Shown in pieces: positions 27,471-36,708 of a DNA stretch of 64,000 nt. The DNA is from Paenibacillus sp. 37. GTDB lineage: Bacteria; Bacillota; Bacilli; Paenibacillales; Paenibacillaceae. Location: positions 2,790,001-2,854,000 of the forward strand of contig NZ_CP043761.1 of the NCBI RefSeq assembly GCF_008386395.1, read 5' to 3'. Position 1 is the stretch's first letter. Every line of letters begins with the position of its first letter. The position numbers and the translations under genes are program-made. The notes beneath the pieces were generated by a model that saw only the letters and a program-made list of their open reading frames with translations, was not told the origin of the DNA and did not search any database.

Positions 27471-27517
27471 AAGACGAATATCACGTCAAGATAACTGACG
27501 TGATATTCGTCTTTTTT
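27471..27517 (+). terminator. Strong terminator after the UPF0173 gene
   Basis: AAGACGAATATCACGTCA pairs perfectly with TGACGTGATATTCGTCTT, followed by T6. Confidence 0.92.
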
Positions 27518-27665
27518 CGGTTCCAGGTTCAATTTTCACCGATAGAGTTGGTACAAATGACAAAAACATTGAAATTCCATTGTTGAACTCTCGTTTAGAA
27601 TGATATAAAAAGTTACACGGAAACCAAACGGAAATCCGAATTGACCGCAAACAGGGGGAGCGTTC

Positions 27666-29021
27666 ATGTCATTTATGAAATCATTATTTTTTCAAATTAT
27701 TGTAGCGGTAATCATCGGGATTGGCGTTGGCATTCTGTGGCCGGATCTGGGTAGCTTGCTGCAACCGCTCGGAACAGGTTTCATCAAATTGATTAAGATG
27801 ATCATCGCACCACTGATTTTCATGGTGATTGTAACAGGCATTGCCAAGATCGGTGATCTGAAGTCGGTAGGTCGCATCGGGCTGAAAGCTATCGTGTGGT
27901 TCGAGATTGCAACTACAGTGGCGCTGGTACTTGGACTGGGAACAGCCAATCTGCTTCGCCCCGGTGCCGGAATGAACGTGGACCCTTCAACCATAGACGC
28001 AAGCGGCATTGAAGCAAAAACCAATGGTTCCGAGTTACCGCATACGGTAGACTTTATCATGAATATTATTCCGACAAGTATTGTAGATGCCTTTGCACAA
28101 AATGCACTACTGCAAGTATTGCTCGTGGCATGCCTGTTCGGGGTTGCACTGGCAGCAACCGAGAGTAAGGCAAAAGAGAATGTACTGACGCTGATTGAGA
28201 ACCTGCTCGGAATTGTGTTCCGCATCATTGGTTATATCATGAAACTAGCACCGATTGGTGCATTTGGAGCCATGGCCTATACGGTTGGTGCCTATGGGGC
28301 TTCCACATTATCATCCTTTGGTCTGCTAATTCTGGCCTGTTATGGCGCAGCACTGCTGTTTCTGGTCATGCTGGCATTGGCTGCCTGGTGGATTACCGGG
28401 CTAAATTTCCTGCAATTTGTGAAATATACCCGTTCTGAAGTGATGCTGGCGATTGGAACCGGATCATCGGAAGTGGTGATGCCACGCATGATGGACAAAC
28501 TAACCAAGGCGGGATGCGATCGTGCGGTTGTGGGTCTTGTGGTGCCGACGGGGTACTCGTTCAATCTGGATGGCGCTTCAATCTATTTATCATTGGCAAC
28601 GGTATTTGTTGCTCAAGCCGTAGGGATTGAATTGACCTTGATGCAGCAGATTACGATTCTGCTGGTGCTAATGTTAAGCTCCAAAGGCATGGCAGGAGTA
28701 CCTGGCTCCGCATTCTTGGCCCTGTCTGCAACGGCAGTGGCTGTCAATGCTTTTCCGGTAGCAGCGGTTGCTCTACTGCTTGGTGCAGATCGATTCATGG
28801 ATACAATGCGTGTATTCACCAACCTGATGGGCAACTGTGTCGCAGCATTTGTGGTGGCAAAATGGGAAGGTCTGCTGGATCAGAAGCGAATGCGTGCCGT
28901 ACTCTCTGGTGAGATCAGTGTTGCTGAACTGGAAAGGGAAGAGCAAGCTGCACTATCTTTATTGAAGTTGAATATGCAGGAAAAACAAGGGAAAGCCGTA
29001 GTTTCACCGGAGATGTCGTAA
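27666..29021 (+). CDS. Dicarboxylate/amino acid:cation symporter (DctA/GltP family)
   Basis: 451 residues, about eight membrane helices plus re-entrant loops. Motifs: PLIFMVIVTGIAKIGD, MKLAPIGAFGAMAYTVG, the Ser-rich hairpin AIGTGSSEVVMPRMM, PTGYSFNLDGASIYLSLA, SSKGMAGVPGSAFLALSATA, and NLMGNCVAAFVVAKWEG. The NLDGxSIYL and NCVAxxVVAKWEG wording is closest to C4-dicarboxylate (DctA) members, though glutamate/aspartate carriers share the fold. AGGGGGAGCG precedes the ATG. Confidence 0.88.
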   Translation: MSFMKSLFFQIIVAVIIGIGVGILWPDLGSLLQPLGTGFIKLIKMIIAPLIFMVIVTGIAKIGDLKSVGRIGLKAIVWFEIATTVALVLGLGTANLLRPGAGMNVDPSTIDASGIEAKTNGSELPHTVDFIMNIIPTSIVDAFAQNALLQVLLVACLFGVALAATESKAKENVLTLIENLLGIVFRIIGYIMKLAPIGAFGAMAYTVGAYGASTLSSFGLLILACYGAALLFLVMLALAAWWITGLNFLQFVKYTRSEVMLAIGTGSSEVVMPRMMDKLTKAGCDRAVVGLVVPTGYSFNLDGASIYLSLATVFVAQAVGIELTLMQQITILLVLMLSSKGMAGVPGSAFLALSATAVAVNAFPVAAVALLLGADRFMDTMRVFTNLMGNCVAAFVVAKWEGLLDQKRMRAVLSGEISVAELEREEQAALSLLKLNMQEKQGKAVVSPEMS

Positions 29022-29139
29022 GAGGCGTGGCTCCGCTGTGGTGATTAAGTCAAGACAACAACTTTATAATAACAATCCATTACAACAGTAAAAAACAGTA
29101 GAATACATTTAAAAAGTTCAACCAAGTTCAACCAAGTTA

Positions 29140-29190
29140 GACCGTCTGTTGCCCGCACCAATGGTGGGAAGAACAGACGGTTTCTTGTTG
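29140..29190 (+). terminator. Terminator after the dicarboxylate symporter
   Basis: ACCGTCTGTT pairs with AACAGACGGT around a GCACCAATGGTG arm, followed by TTTCTT. Confidence 0.8.
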
Positions 29191-29304
29191 TCTCAATACA
29201 GATATCATTGGGTTCACGAACGCTGGTTCCAAAATAAATGTTACAGAGGAAAGATTTATGGGGAATGTGTAGAAGAGGCGAAGAATATACATATTATAGT
29301 TTCA

Positions 29305-29335
29305 ACTTGTATATACATGTTTACTTATGTAATAT
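29305..29335 (+). promoter_or_regulatory. treA promoter overlapped by a TreR-like operator
   Basis: ACTTGTATATACATGT (29305-29320) is a near-palindrome matching the TreR operator core TTGTATATACAA known from Bacillus. It contains the -35 TTGTAT (29307-29312); 17 bp later is TAATAT (29330-29335). Repressor binding here would block the promoter. No treR gene lies in the window. Confidence 0.65.
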
Positions 29336-29395
29336 AGATATGAAGTTAGCCGAGAACATCACATAAGAGCATTACAATTTATTGGAGGCGTTAAC

Positions 29396-31117
29396 ATGAG
29401 TTCTAATAACACAACTCCGTCATCTTGGTGGAAGACATCAACGGTGTATCAGGTATATCCGAAGAGTTTTAATGATACAACTGGATCGGGTACTGGAGAT
29501 ATTCGTGGATTAACCGAGAAGCTTGATTATTTGCAGCATCTGGGTATCGATATTGTGTGGTTGCAGCCGGTATATGTATCCCCGCAGCATGATAATGGAT
29601 ATGACGTAGCGGACTATTACCGGATTAATCCGGATTATGGGACGATGGAGGATTTTGACGAACTGTTGAAAGGTCTGAAGGCTCGTGATATGAAACTCAT
29701 GATTGATATCGTGGTGAATCACTCCTCGACCGATCATGAGTGGTTCCAACAATCCCGTTCTTCCAAGGATAATCCGTATCGGGATTATTATATTTGGAAA
29801 GATCCTGCCCCGGATGGTGGTGTGCCGAACAACTGGCAATCCAAGTTCGGTGGACCTGCTTGGCAGTTCGATGAACAGACGGGACAATATTTCCTGACTT
29901 TATTTGATAAAACGCAGGCAGATCTGAATTGGGAGAATGAAGAAGTACGCAAAGCTGTACGGGATATGATCAAGTTCTGGGCCGAAAAAGGTGTGGATGG
30001 TTTCCGTATGGACGTGATTAACCTGATCTCCAAAGATCAGCGTTTCCCTGATGATGATGGCAGCGTGTCACCGGGTGATGGACGCAAATACTACACGGAT
30101 GGACCGCGTGTGCATGAGTACATCACCGAGATGTACGATGAAGTATTCGGGCCTTACAACATGGTGACGGTAGGGGAAATGTCTTCCACAACACTGGAAC
30201 ATTGTATCCAATATTCGAACCCGGCTTCCCGGGAGTTTTCAATGACGTTTAACTTCCATCACCTGAAAGTGGATTATCCGAATGGTCAGAAGTGGGAACT
30301 GATGCCGTATGATTTTGAAGCGATGAAACAGCTCTTCAGTGAGTGGCAGACAGGCATGCAGGCCGGTGGAGGCTGGAACGCGCTGTTCCTGAATAACCAT
30401 GATCAGCCACGAGCACTGTCCCGATTTGCTGATGATGGTGACTATCGTGCCGAGAGTGCCAAGATGCTTGCAACAACGATACACGGAATGCAAGGTACAC
30501 CTTATGTCTACCAGGGAGAGGAGATCGGCATGCCGAATCCGGTCTGGAATGACGTTAGCGAGTTCCGTGATATCGAATCGACGAACATGTACCGCCTGCT
30601 TCAGGAAGAACGAGGCAAATCCGCTGAAGAAGCATTCCAAATCGTGAAGGAGCGTTCCCGGGACAACTCCCGCACACCGATGCAGTGGAATGGAAGTAAG
30701 AACGCCGGATTTACTACCGGAACACCTTGGCTGAAGGTGGATGAGCGGTATCCTTCGATTCACGTGGAACAGCAGCTGGCTGATCCAGATTCGATCTACT
30801 ACCACTACCGCAAATTGATTGCCCTGCGTAAACAGTTTAACGTGCTGATCGACGGTCTGTATGAACGATTGGACGATGCACACCCGGATGTATTCGCGTA
30901 CGCACGGACCAATGGAAGTGAAACCCTGATTGTTGTATCCAACTTCAGTAAACGAGACGTTACGTTCTCGCTGCCGGAAGCGGTCTGGAATGATCACATT
31001 GCAGGCAAATCAGCTGAATTACTCATTGGTAATACAGAGGCGGACCCTGCGCTGACGCAGGAAATCTCTCTCAGTCCGTATGCATCCTATATGTGGCTTG
31101 TGCCACAACAGGACTAA
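29396..31117 (+). CDS. treA: Trehalose-6-phosphate hydrolase (phospho-alpha-(1,1)-glucosidase)
   Basis: 573 residues, GH13. It cleaves cytosolic trehalose-6-phosphate to glucose and glucose-6-phosphate. Motifs: VYQVYPKSFNDTTGSGTGDI, GIDIVWLQPVYVSPQHDNGY, MIDIVVNHSSTDHEWF, GFRMDVINLI with nucleophile Asp206, VGEMSS with Glu261, NNHDQPRALSRF. The DVINLI wording fits phosphotrehalases. The assignment is strengthened by the trehalose PTS gene starting 28 bp downstream. GGAGG is 9 nt from the ATG. The upstream promoter carries a TreR-like operator. Confidence 0.93.
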   Translation: MSSNNTTPSSWWKTSTVYQVYPKSFNDTTGSGTGDIRGLTEKLDYLQHLGIDIVWLQPVYVSPQHDNGYDVADYYRINPDYGTMEDFDELLKGLKARDMKLMIDIVVNHSSTDHEWFQQSRSSKDNPYRDYYIWKDPAPDGGVPNNWQSKFGGPAWQFDEQTGQYFLTLFDKTQADLNWENEEVRKAVRDMIKFWAEKGVDGFRMDVINLISKDQRFPDDDGSVSPGDGRKYYTDGPRVHEYITEMYDEVFGPYNMVTVGEMSSTTLEHCIQYSNPASREFSMTFNFHHLKVDYPNGQKWELMPYDFEAMKQLFSEWQTGMQAGGGWNALFLNNHDQPRALSRFADDGDYRAESAKMLATTIHGMQGTPYVYQGEEIGMPNPVWNDVSEFRDIESTNMYRLLQEERGKSAEEAFQIVKERSRDNSRTPMQWNGSKNAGFTTGTPWLKVDERYPSIHVEQQLADPDSIYYHYRKLIALRKQFNVLIDGLYERLDDAHPDVFAYARTNGSETLIVVSNFSKRDVTFSLPEAVWNDHIAGKSAELLIGNTEADPALTQEISLSPYASYMWLVPQQD

Positions 31118-31145
31118 TCACATTTTATAAATAGGAAGTGACACT

Positions 31146-33164
31146 ATGGCAATTGATAAAAAACAGGTTGAGGAGATCGTCCGGGCAGTCGGTGGCAAAG
31201 AGAATATTGAAGCTGCTACACACTGTGTTACACGACTCCGGTTTGCCCTGTATGATGAGAGTAAAGTGGATACTGAAAGTCTGGATCAGAATGATCTGGT
31301 TAAAGGACAGTTCTCTTCCCAGGGACAATTCCAGGTCGTTATTGGACCTGGTCTGGTGGATAAGGTCTATGATGAGATGATTCAGATTACCGGGGGAGAT
31401 CGTTCTTCCAAGGATGATGTGAAAGCGGTCGCTGGTAAAAAGCAAAATCCAATTCAGCGAGCGATTAAAACACTCTCGGATATTTTCATTCCAATCTTGC
31501 CAGCAATCATTACGGCAGGACTTTTGCTCGGGATTAACAATATTCTGACAGGTCCAGGCATTTTCTTTGAAGGAAAATCACTGGTGGATGTTTATCCAGC
31601 CTGGAAGGATCTTGCGTCCATTATTAATACGATCGCAAGTACAGCTTTCACGTTCCTGCCGGCTCTAATCGGTTGGGCAGCTGTAAAAAGGTTCGGCGGC
31701 AGTCCGCTGCTCGGGATCGTGCTTGGTCTCATTCTGGTACATCCCGATCTGCTGAGTGCATATGGTTATGCTGATGCCGTAAATGAAGGTACAGTGCCAA
31801 CATGGAATTTGTTTGGTTGGGAGATTGAGAAGATCGGTTATCAAGGGCAGGTTCTGCCGGTACTGGTATCGGCCTATCTGCTTGCGAAGATGGAAATTTT
31901 CCTGAATAAAAGGGTACATGATTCAATTAAACTGCTGGTCGTTGCACCAGTCACGTTGCTGATTACCGGATTCCTTGCATTTACGATTATTGGACCGGTT
32001 ACATTTGCTATTGCAAATGCAATCACTTCAGGCCTGATCTATGTATACGATTCCTACGCGGCGCTGGGTGGTCTGATCTACGGTGGTCTATACGCTTTGC
32101 TCGTTATCACCGGTATGCATCACACGTTCCTCGCGGTGGATGTTCAGCTCATTGGTAGTCAGGGCGGTACGTTCCTGTGGCCGATGCTGGCATTGTCCAA
32201 CATCGCACAGGGTTCGGCGGCACTTGCGATGATGCTTGTCCTGCGTGAGAAGAAAATGAGAGGACTTGCAGCAACGTCCTCGGTGTCGGCCTTCCTCGGT
32301 GTAACCGAGCCGGCGATCTTTGGTGTTAACATCCGTTACCGTTATCCGTTTATCTTTGGTATGATCGGTTCCGCGATTGGTGGTGTGTTGCTGACGATGA
32401 ATAATGTTCAGGCAACCTCCATCGGTGTAGGTGGCGTACCGGGATTCCTGTCGATTTTCCCTAACAAGTGGGGCGTCTTCTTCATCGGCATGGCGATCGT
32501 CTTGGTTGTACCATTTGTACTGACCGTCCTTTTTGGCAGAGCCAAACTGAGAAAAGAAGATCGTAATGAAAGTAATGAAACCGTTGCTGAGCCTAAAGCG
32601 GCTACATCGCAGTCCGCTTCGGGTGTTACCTCTTCAACTACAAAAACAGATCCAAACCAGCGCACACGTAGTGCAGCTCAAGTAGGGGACGAAGCAGTGA
32701 ATACGCTGGAAATCATGGCGCCATTAACAGGTCAGGCCGTATCACTGGAGCAAGTACCAGATCCGGCTTTTGCCGAGAAACAGATGGGTGAAGGTGTAGC
32801 GATTGAACCTTCCGGCAACGTTGTTGTTGCCCCGTTTGATGCTCAGGTAGCTCATGTGATCAAAAGTAAACATGCGGTGATTCTTGAACACGCAAGTGGA
32901 TTACAAGTTCTGATCCATGTCGGGATTAATACAGTATCCCTCAAGGGTGAAGGCTTCAACATGCATGTGGAAACTGGCGAGCATGTAAAGGCTGGACAAA
33001 AACTGTTGGAGTTTGATCGTAAGGTCATTGAAGATGCGGGATACCCGCTGATTACACCGATTATCATTCCAGATGGTCAAGATATGGTTGAACGGGTGGA
33101 AGTCACCACAGGTGATGTTACATCTAATCAAAATGGTGTGTTGAAGGTTCATCTGAAAGGTTAA
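31146..33164 (+). CDS. treP: PTS trehalose-specific IIBCA fusion protein
   Basis: 672 residues. It imports trehalose and phosphorylates it to trehalose-6-phosphate for TreA. IIB domain (1-85): ATHCVTRLRFAL with phospho-Cys27. IIC domain (about 110-470): ten or so helices, with GMHHTFLAVDVQLIGSQGGT and GVTEPAIFGVNIRYRYPF. A Ser/Thr/Ala-rich linker (480-520) leads to a C-terminal IIA-Glc domain (about 523-672) with LIHVGINTVSLKGEGF, phospho-His591. B. subtilis TreP has no fused IIA, so here HPr can phosphorylate the transporter directly. The SD is AGGAAGTG. A terminator follows. Confidence 0.94.
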   Translation: MAIDKKQVEEIVRAVGGKENIEAATHCVTRLRFALYDESKVDTESLDQNDLVKGQFSSQGQFQVVIGPGLVDKVYDEMIQITGGDRSSKDDVKAVAGKKQNPIQRAIKTLSDIFIPILPAIITAGLLLGINNILTGPGIFFEGKSLVDVYPAWKDLASIINTIASTAFTFLPALIGWAAVKRFGGSPLLGIVLGLILVHPDLLSAYGYADAVNEGTVPTWNLFGWEIEKIGYQGQVLPVLVSAYLLAKMEIFLNKRVHDSIKLLVVAPVTLLITGFLAFTIIGPVTFAIANAITSGLIYVYDSYAALGGLIYGGLYALLVITGMHHTFLAVDVQLIGSQGGTFLWPMLALSNIAQGSAALAMMLVLREKKMRGLAATSSVSAFLGVTEPAIFGVNIRYRYPFIFGMIGSAIGGVLLTMNNVQATSIGVGGVPGFLSIFPNKWGVFFIGMAIVLVVPFVLTVLFGRAKLRKEDRNESNETVAEPKAATSQSASGVTSSTTKTDPNQRTRSAAQVGDEAVNTLEIMAPLTGQAVSLEQVPDPAFAEKQMGEGVAIEPSGNVVVAPFDAQVAHVIKSKHAVILEHASGLQVLIHVGINTVSLKGEGFNMHVETGEHVKAGQKLLEFDRKVIEDAGYPLITPIIIPDGQDMVERVEVTTGDVTSNQNGVLKVHLKG

Positions 33165-33181
33165 TTGAATACAACAACAAG

Positions 33182-33211
33182 AAGGGGCTGCATGATGCGC
33201 AGCTCCTTTTT
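33182..33211 (+). terminator. Terminator after treP
   Basis: AAGGGGCTGC pairs with GCAGCTCCTT, followed by TTTT. It ends the treA-treP operon. Confidence 0.85.
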
Positions 33212-33386
33212 GCTGTATGATCGTTATTTTCATGACGATCATGGTAAACTGTATATAAAATGGCAGAATCACATTTTTAAAATAATGGTGGTTGGAAAGG
33301 TTCTAACAAAGCAAGCTTCAGGCATGTTCGAGTCGTGGAGTTCATATGGTGGAGAAAGAGTTCCTAGATCGATGAGGAGGAGAGCC

Positions 33387-34235
33387 ATGACACGTATTGC
33401 GGTGATGGTCATTCATGGGCTGGGTATGCGGAAGGATGGGTACGCGGACAAGCTGATTGCTTGTTTGCATAAGGAATTGGACAAGGTGATGGTCTTGCCT
33501 GGAGCCTCTAAACAGATGGTGGATATCGAACCTGTATATTGGGCGGATGTATTTGAGGAGCGGGAAGAGGCACTCTTTCAACAGCTCGTCAGCTCTCCGG
33601 GATTGAACTTTCAGGCGTTGCGCCGATTTGTCATCCATTACCTGGCTGATGCGGTTGCTTATCAACCTGTGGAAAATCAAGGCCATAACTATGATGCCGT
33701 ACATCGAACGTTGAATCAGGCGATGCATACCCTTGCACAGCGTAACGGACCCGAAGCTCCGCTCTGTGTGGTTGCCCATAGTTTGGGTGCCGTAATTGCC
33801 AGTAACTTCTTCTACGATCTGCAATATCCGTCCAGTCGTGTTCCTGAAGTTGTGGATGTGAACTCGGCTTTGGAGCGGGGCGACACCCTGACCAATTTTT
33901 ACTCGTTTGGTACAACCCTGCCCTTATGGAGTTTGCGTTACCATGACTTTAGTTGCCCAATTCAGGTGCCCTCTTCCCATGTGAATCACTATTATGCCGG
34001 GCTGGAAGGGGAATGGGTGAACTTCTACGATCGGGATGATATTCTGGGTTATCCATTACGCCCCATTGATCCCGCTTATGAGAAAGCGGTTAAAGAAGAC
34101 ATTGAAGTGAACTCTGGCGGCGTGGCGATGAGTTGGAATCCGCTAAGTCATGGGGGGTATTTTTCGAATCGAAGCCTGAATCGGAGAATGGCTCAGGGAC
34201 TTGCTCGAACCTGGACCTGGATAAATCGCTCATAA
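33387..34235 (+). CDS. Alpha/beta-hydrolase (lipase-like serine hydrolase)
   Basis: 282 residues. Begins MTRIAVMVIHGLGMRKDGY, where HGLG would form the oxyanion hole. The nucleophile elbow is VVAHSLGAVIAS (GxSxG-like with His before Ser). A later DRDDILGYP segment and a C-terminal SHGGYFS could supply the acid and His. The frame is open from 33165, but GAGGAGG is 6 nt before the ATG at 33387. No signal peptide was seen, so it is cytosolic. The substrate is unknown. It is separated from treP by a terminator, so it is not part of the trehalose operon. Confidence 0.82.
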   Translation: MTRIAVMVIHGLGMRKDGYADKLIACLHKELDKVMVLPGASKQMVDIEPVYWADVFEEREEALFQQLVSSPGLNFQALRRFVIHYLADAVAYQPVENQGHNYDAVHRTLNQAMHTLAQRNGPEAPLCVVAHSLGAVIASNFFYDLQYPSSRVPEVVDVNSALERGDTLTNFYSFGTTLPLWSLRYHDFSCPIQVPSSHVNHYYAGLEGEWVNFYDRDDILGYPLRPIDPAYEKAVKEDIEVNSGGVAMSWNPLSHGGYFSNRSLNRRMAQGLARTWTWINRS

Positions 34236-34253
34236 TTAAGAGGTAGTTCAAAA

Positions 34254-34277
34254 ACTGAAAACCGGTCTTTTTGAACA
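34254..34277 (-). repeat. Short dispersed motif, copy A (GTTCAAAAAGACC type)
   Basis: On the minus strand it reads TGTTCAAAAAGACCGGTTTT then CAGT, 23 of 24 identical to the plus-strand copy at 38480. Here it also forms a hairpin with GTTCAAAAA at 34246-34254, so it could act as a weak terminator of the upstream hydrolase gene. Confidence 0.6.
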
Positions 34278-34312
34278 TGTATTATAAGTGTATTGAAATT
34301 AGGAGGGTATGT

Positions 34313-34591
34313 ATGGAATGCAGGACAGGCTGTGCCGCATGTTGTATCGCGATTTCCATATCATCACCGATACCGGGCATGGCTCATGGCAAGCCGGCAG
34401 GTGTACGTTGTGTGCAGCTTACGAATGATAATCGCTGCGGAATTTTTGGCCAAAAAGATCGTCCTGCGGTATGCAGTGGATTGCAAGCTGAGGAAGAGAT
34501 GTGTGGTAGCAACGATCAGGAAGCATTTGATATTCTAACCTGGTTGGAGCAAGAAACTGCACCGACCGTGATTGCGCCGAAAGTAGTTTAA
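34313..34591 (+). CDS. YkgJ-family cysteine-cluster protein
   Basis: 92 residues. Begins MECRTGCAACCIAISI, with further Cys in GVRCVQL, DNRCGIFG, PAVCSGL and EEMCGSN. This is the metal-binding CxxxCxxC...C pattern of the YkgJ/UPF0153 family, thought to bind zinc or an Fe-S cluster. The role is unknown. The frame is open from 34271, but AGGAGGG is 6 nt before the ATG at 34313, which also begins the conserved region. Confidence 0.85.
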   Translation: MECRTGCAACCIAISISSPIPGMAHGKPAGVRCVQLTNDNRCGIFGQKDRPAVCSGLQAEEEMCGSNDQEAFDILTWLEQETAPTVIAPKVV

Positions 34592-34667
34592 GTGACTTGT
34601 TTTAATTAATTAGGATATTTATACTTAATATGGAAGATGGTCGATCTAGAGAGGAGATGCGAATATA

Positions 34668-34871
34668 ATGGGGCTTGTTAAACGTTTTGTATTGGTTGTT
34701 GTGAATATGATCGGAGAGTTATGGATGGGCTTTTACCGACGTAACTCGGATTATTATGATCATCAGACTTCGGAGTCCAAAAGTAAGATTGGCTATTATG
34801 CATTCATTATTGGGGCAACAGTGGTTACGGTGGGCATTGTAGGCTGGATGTACAACCGAATTTATTCATAA
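34668..34871 (+). CDS. Small membrane protein of unknown function
   Basis: 67 residues. Two hydrophobic stretches (MGLVKRFVLVVVNMIGELWM and YYAFIIGATVVTVGIVGWMY) flank a polar loop rich in Ser, Asp and Tyr. The SD GAGAGGAGATG is well placed. I do not recognise a family. It lies between the YkgJ gene and a terminator and could be cotranscribed with it. Confidence 0.65.
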   Translation: MGLVKRFVLVVVNMIGELWMGFYRRNSDYYDHQTSESKSKIGYYAFIIGATVVTVGIVGWMYNRIYS

Positions 34872-34930
34872 GTAGTCATTATACTTAAAATTGAATGAGG
34901 CCAAATGCTGAAGATGAGTCTGTACAAATA

Positions 34931-34975
34931 AAAGAGAGTATCCGCAGGATATGACATCAAATGGATACTCTCTTT
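34931..34975. terminator. Bidirectional terminator hairpin
   Basis: AAAGAGAGTATCC pairs with GGATACTCTCTTT. It ends the small membrane protein gene on the plus strand and also any transcript of the AbrB-like remnant on the minus strand. Confidence 0.8.
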
Positions 34976-35316
34976 GGCATGGAATCAGGCAGGAATATGA
35001 TCATACTCATCACGTTTAAGAGGGAGGCTGGCAGGCTGGGTGTGTGCATCGTTGTGCTTAATTGAACGACACATATGACAATCATGGGACCCAGCATAAA
35101 GGCCGTCGGAAATCGGAGTTTGCGTGCAACCCATGCACCCGCTATACAGAGCGGAGAATAGAGAAGAATCTCGGGGAAAAGGGTATCCCACGTTGCTACG
35201 TCAAGAGATTCAGGTATGCTTTCAGATTTAATGAAGGATTCATGTTCATGTGGGACCACTCCTGGTGATGAGATACGTTGCGTTATCTGTGGAACAACCA
35301 GACTGCTACTGTTCAA
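34957..35316 (-). pseudogene. Probable remnant of an AbrB-family membrane protein
   Basis: A 119-codon minus-strand frame. Its middle (GAWVARKLRFPTAFMLGPMI followed by a helix and a LPASLLN segment) resembles one half-repeat of the AbrB-family (ammonia-monooxygenase-like, GltS-fold) membrane proteins, which are normally about 350 residues with two such repeats. Nothing matching the rest is seen, and the N-terminal 45 residues look unrelated. The TTG start lies a few bases after the MFS stop and lacks a good SD. The last codons run into the terminator hairpin. Read as a decayed fragment; a short functional protein is less likely. Confidence 0.4.
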
Positions 35317-35320
35317 CTCA

Positions 35321-36631
35321 TTAAGATCCTGCGAGAGCCCTAGCGGAAGGTTTGGGTTCTCTGAACATTACAAAGTACATCAGTGATGAAATAACGTATA
35401 GACAGCCTGTGATGCTGAAAGTGATCGCGTAACCCCAGTACGTTCCATATGTGGTGACCAAATAGGATTGAACAGGTCCCATGGTCGCCCAACCAATCAT
35501 GAACGAGGTCTGCATCAGTGAATTGGCAATGCCGCGGCGTTTGTCCGAGATCCGATCCACCAGTATGGCTGAATGAATGGGATTGGCTGCGTTCATCAAT
35601 GCTTGTCTGAACAAGAAACTGAGCGAAGCAATGAACAACAGATTGGTGAAGCCTGTTAATAGAAGGAAGGGCAGCGACATGACCTGGAAAATGACAACGG
35701 CTCTTACGCTTCCGACCTTTGCTGCCAGGGTAGGACCAATCAGCATGGATACAATCGTCATAATCTGACCAAGTGCAATCAGTAAGCTCATGCCGCTCAG
35801 AGAAACCGAGAACCGATTGGTGAAATACAGATTCAAATACGGTACAACCAGTCCGGAACCTAATCCAATTAACAACTGAGTCACTATAAACTGACCAATC
35901 AGTCGGGAATCTTTTTTCTTGGTGATCGAATCATTCGTGTTGGCGGTATTCGTCAAACTTTCTTTTAGATTTGTATTGGGTTGAAGATCTGATTGTGCCG
36001 GAATAGTTGTCTGCGGAGCAGCCTTGCCTTCGGTTACAAATAACAGTGGAATAAACGCAGCCAGTGTTGCTGCACCACCGACAAATAAAACCGTCTGTAA
36101 TCCGGTCACTTTGGCGAGTCCTGCCGTATGTAACAAATCTGCAAATACGCCGCCACCCAGGCTACCAAGAACCTGGGAAGCGAGCACAAGGGATGAATAA
36201 TAACTGAACATCTTCAACCGCTGGCTTTTTTTGACGTTTTCCGCCAGATAAGGAATGGCCAATACTTGGAATACCCCAGCGAAAAGGCCAGAAAATACCG
36301 CGAACCAAATCAGTCCTGTAGCTGAATAATCGAAGGAGCGTCCGATTAGAAAGATTCCGCTGAATAATGCCCCGGTAATGAGTAATCGCTTGCGGCTGAA
36401 CAGATCACCGCATAGACCGATAGGAACAAACATAATGGCTGTTGCGAGTGATTGAATACTTACAATCTGGCCGTTCATTGTATCATTATAGCCCAGACCC
36501 TGAATGTACAGATTGTACAAGACAGAGAACATACCATTTCCGATCTGATACAGAATGCTAGCCAGGAAAAACAGTTGAATATTGCGGGACCAGCCGCGAA
36601 TTTCATCATTAATATGTTGTAAAACTCTCAA
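35321..36631 (-). CDS. Major facilitator superfamily transporter
   Basis: 436 residues with about 12 helices in two halves joined by a polar loop (about 200-240, rich in Asn/Thr/Ser/Lys). MFS signatures: GLCGDLFSRKRLLITG after helix 2, the family A-motif position, and helices such as IQLFFLASILYQIGNGMFS. The substrate is unknown; drug/proton antiport is a guess from similarity. The start is TTG at 36631 with a GGGGGGAA SD. It is downstream of the O-methyltransferase on the same strand (77 bp gap), so they may be cotranscribed. Confidence 0.88.
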   Translation of the reverse strand: MRVLQHINDEIRGWSRNIQLFFLASILYQIGNGMFSVLYNLYIQGLGYNDTMNGQIVSIQSLATAIMFVPIGLCGDLFSRKRLLITGALFSGIFLIGRSFDYSATGLIWFAVFSGLFAGVFQVLAIPYLAENVKKSQRLKMFSYYSSLVLASQVLGSLGGGVFADLLHTAGLAKVTGLQTVLFVGGAATLAAFIPLLFVTEGKAAPQTTIPAQSDLQPNTNLKESLTNTANTNDSITKKKDSRLIGQFIVTQLLIGLGSGLVVPYLNLYFTNRFSVSLSGMSLLIALGQIMTIVSMLIGPTLAAKVGSVRAVVIFQVMSLPFLLLTGFTNLLFIASLSFLFRQALMNAANPIHSAILVDRISDKRRGIANSLMQTSFMIGWATMGPVQSYLVTTYGTYWGYAITFSITGCLYVISSLMYFVMFREPKPSARALAGS

Positions 36632-36708
36632 GTGGTTCCCCCCAGTCTGCCTGTGCAGTGATTCCAGTTTAACAGGAAAGGGGAATTTGCGGAAGAATTG
36701 ACCACTGT

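Larger units (their letters stand above)
29022..29395 (+). other. Intergenic region carrying a terminator and the treA promoter/operator
   Basis: 374 bp without a gene. It holds the symporter terminator (29140-29190), a tandem AGTTCAACCA pair just before it, and the tre promoter with operator (29305-29335). The 62-codon frame inside has no SD. Confidence 0.7.

Noticed and set aside
29115..29138. Tandem AGTTCAACCA pair, considered as a CRISPR or direct-repeat array
   Set aside because: Only two 10-bp units without spacers; no array anywhere in the window.
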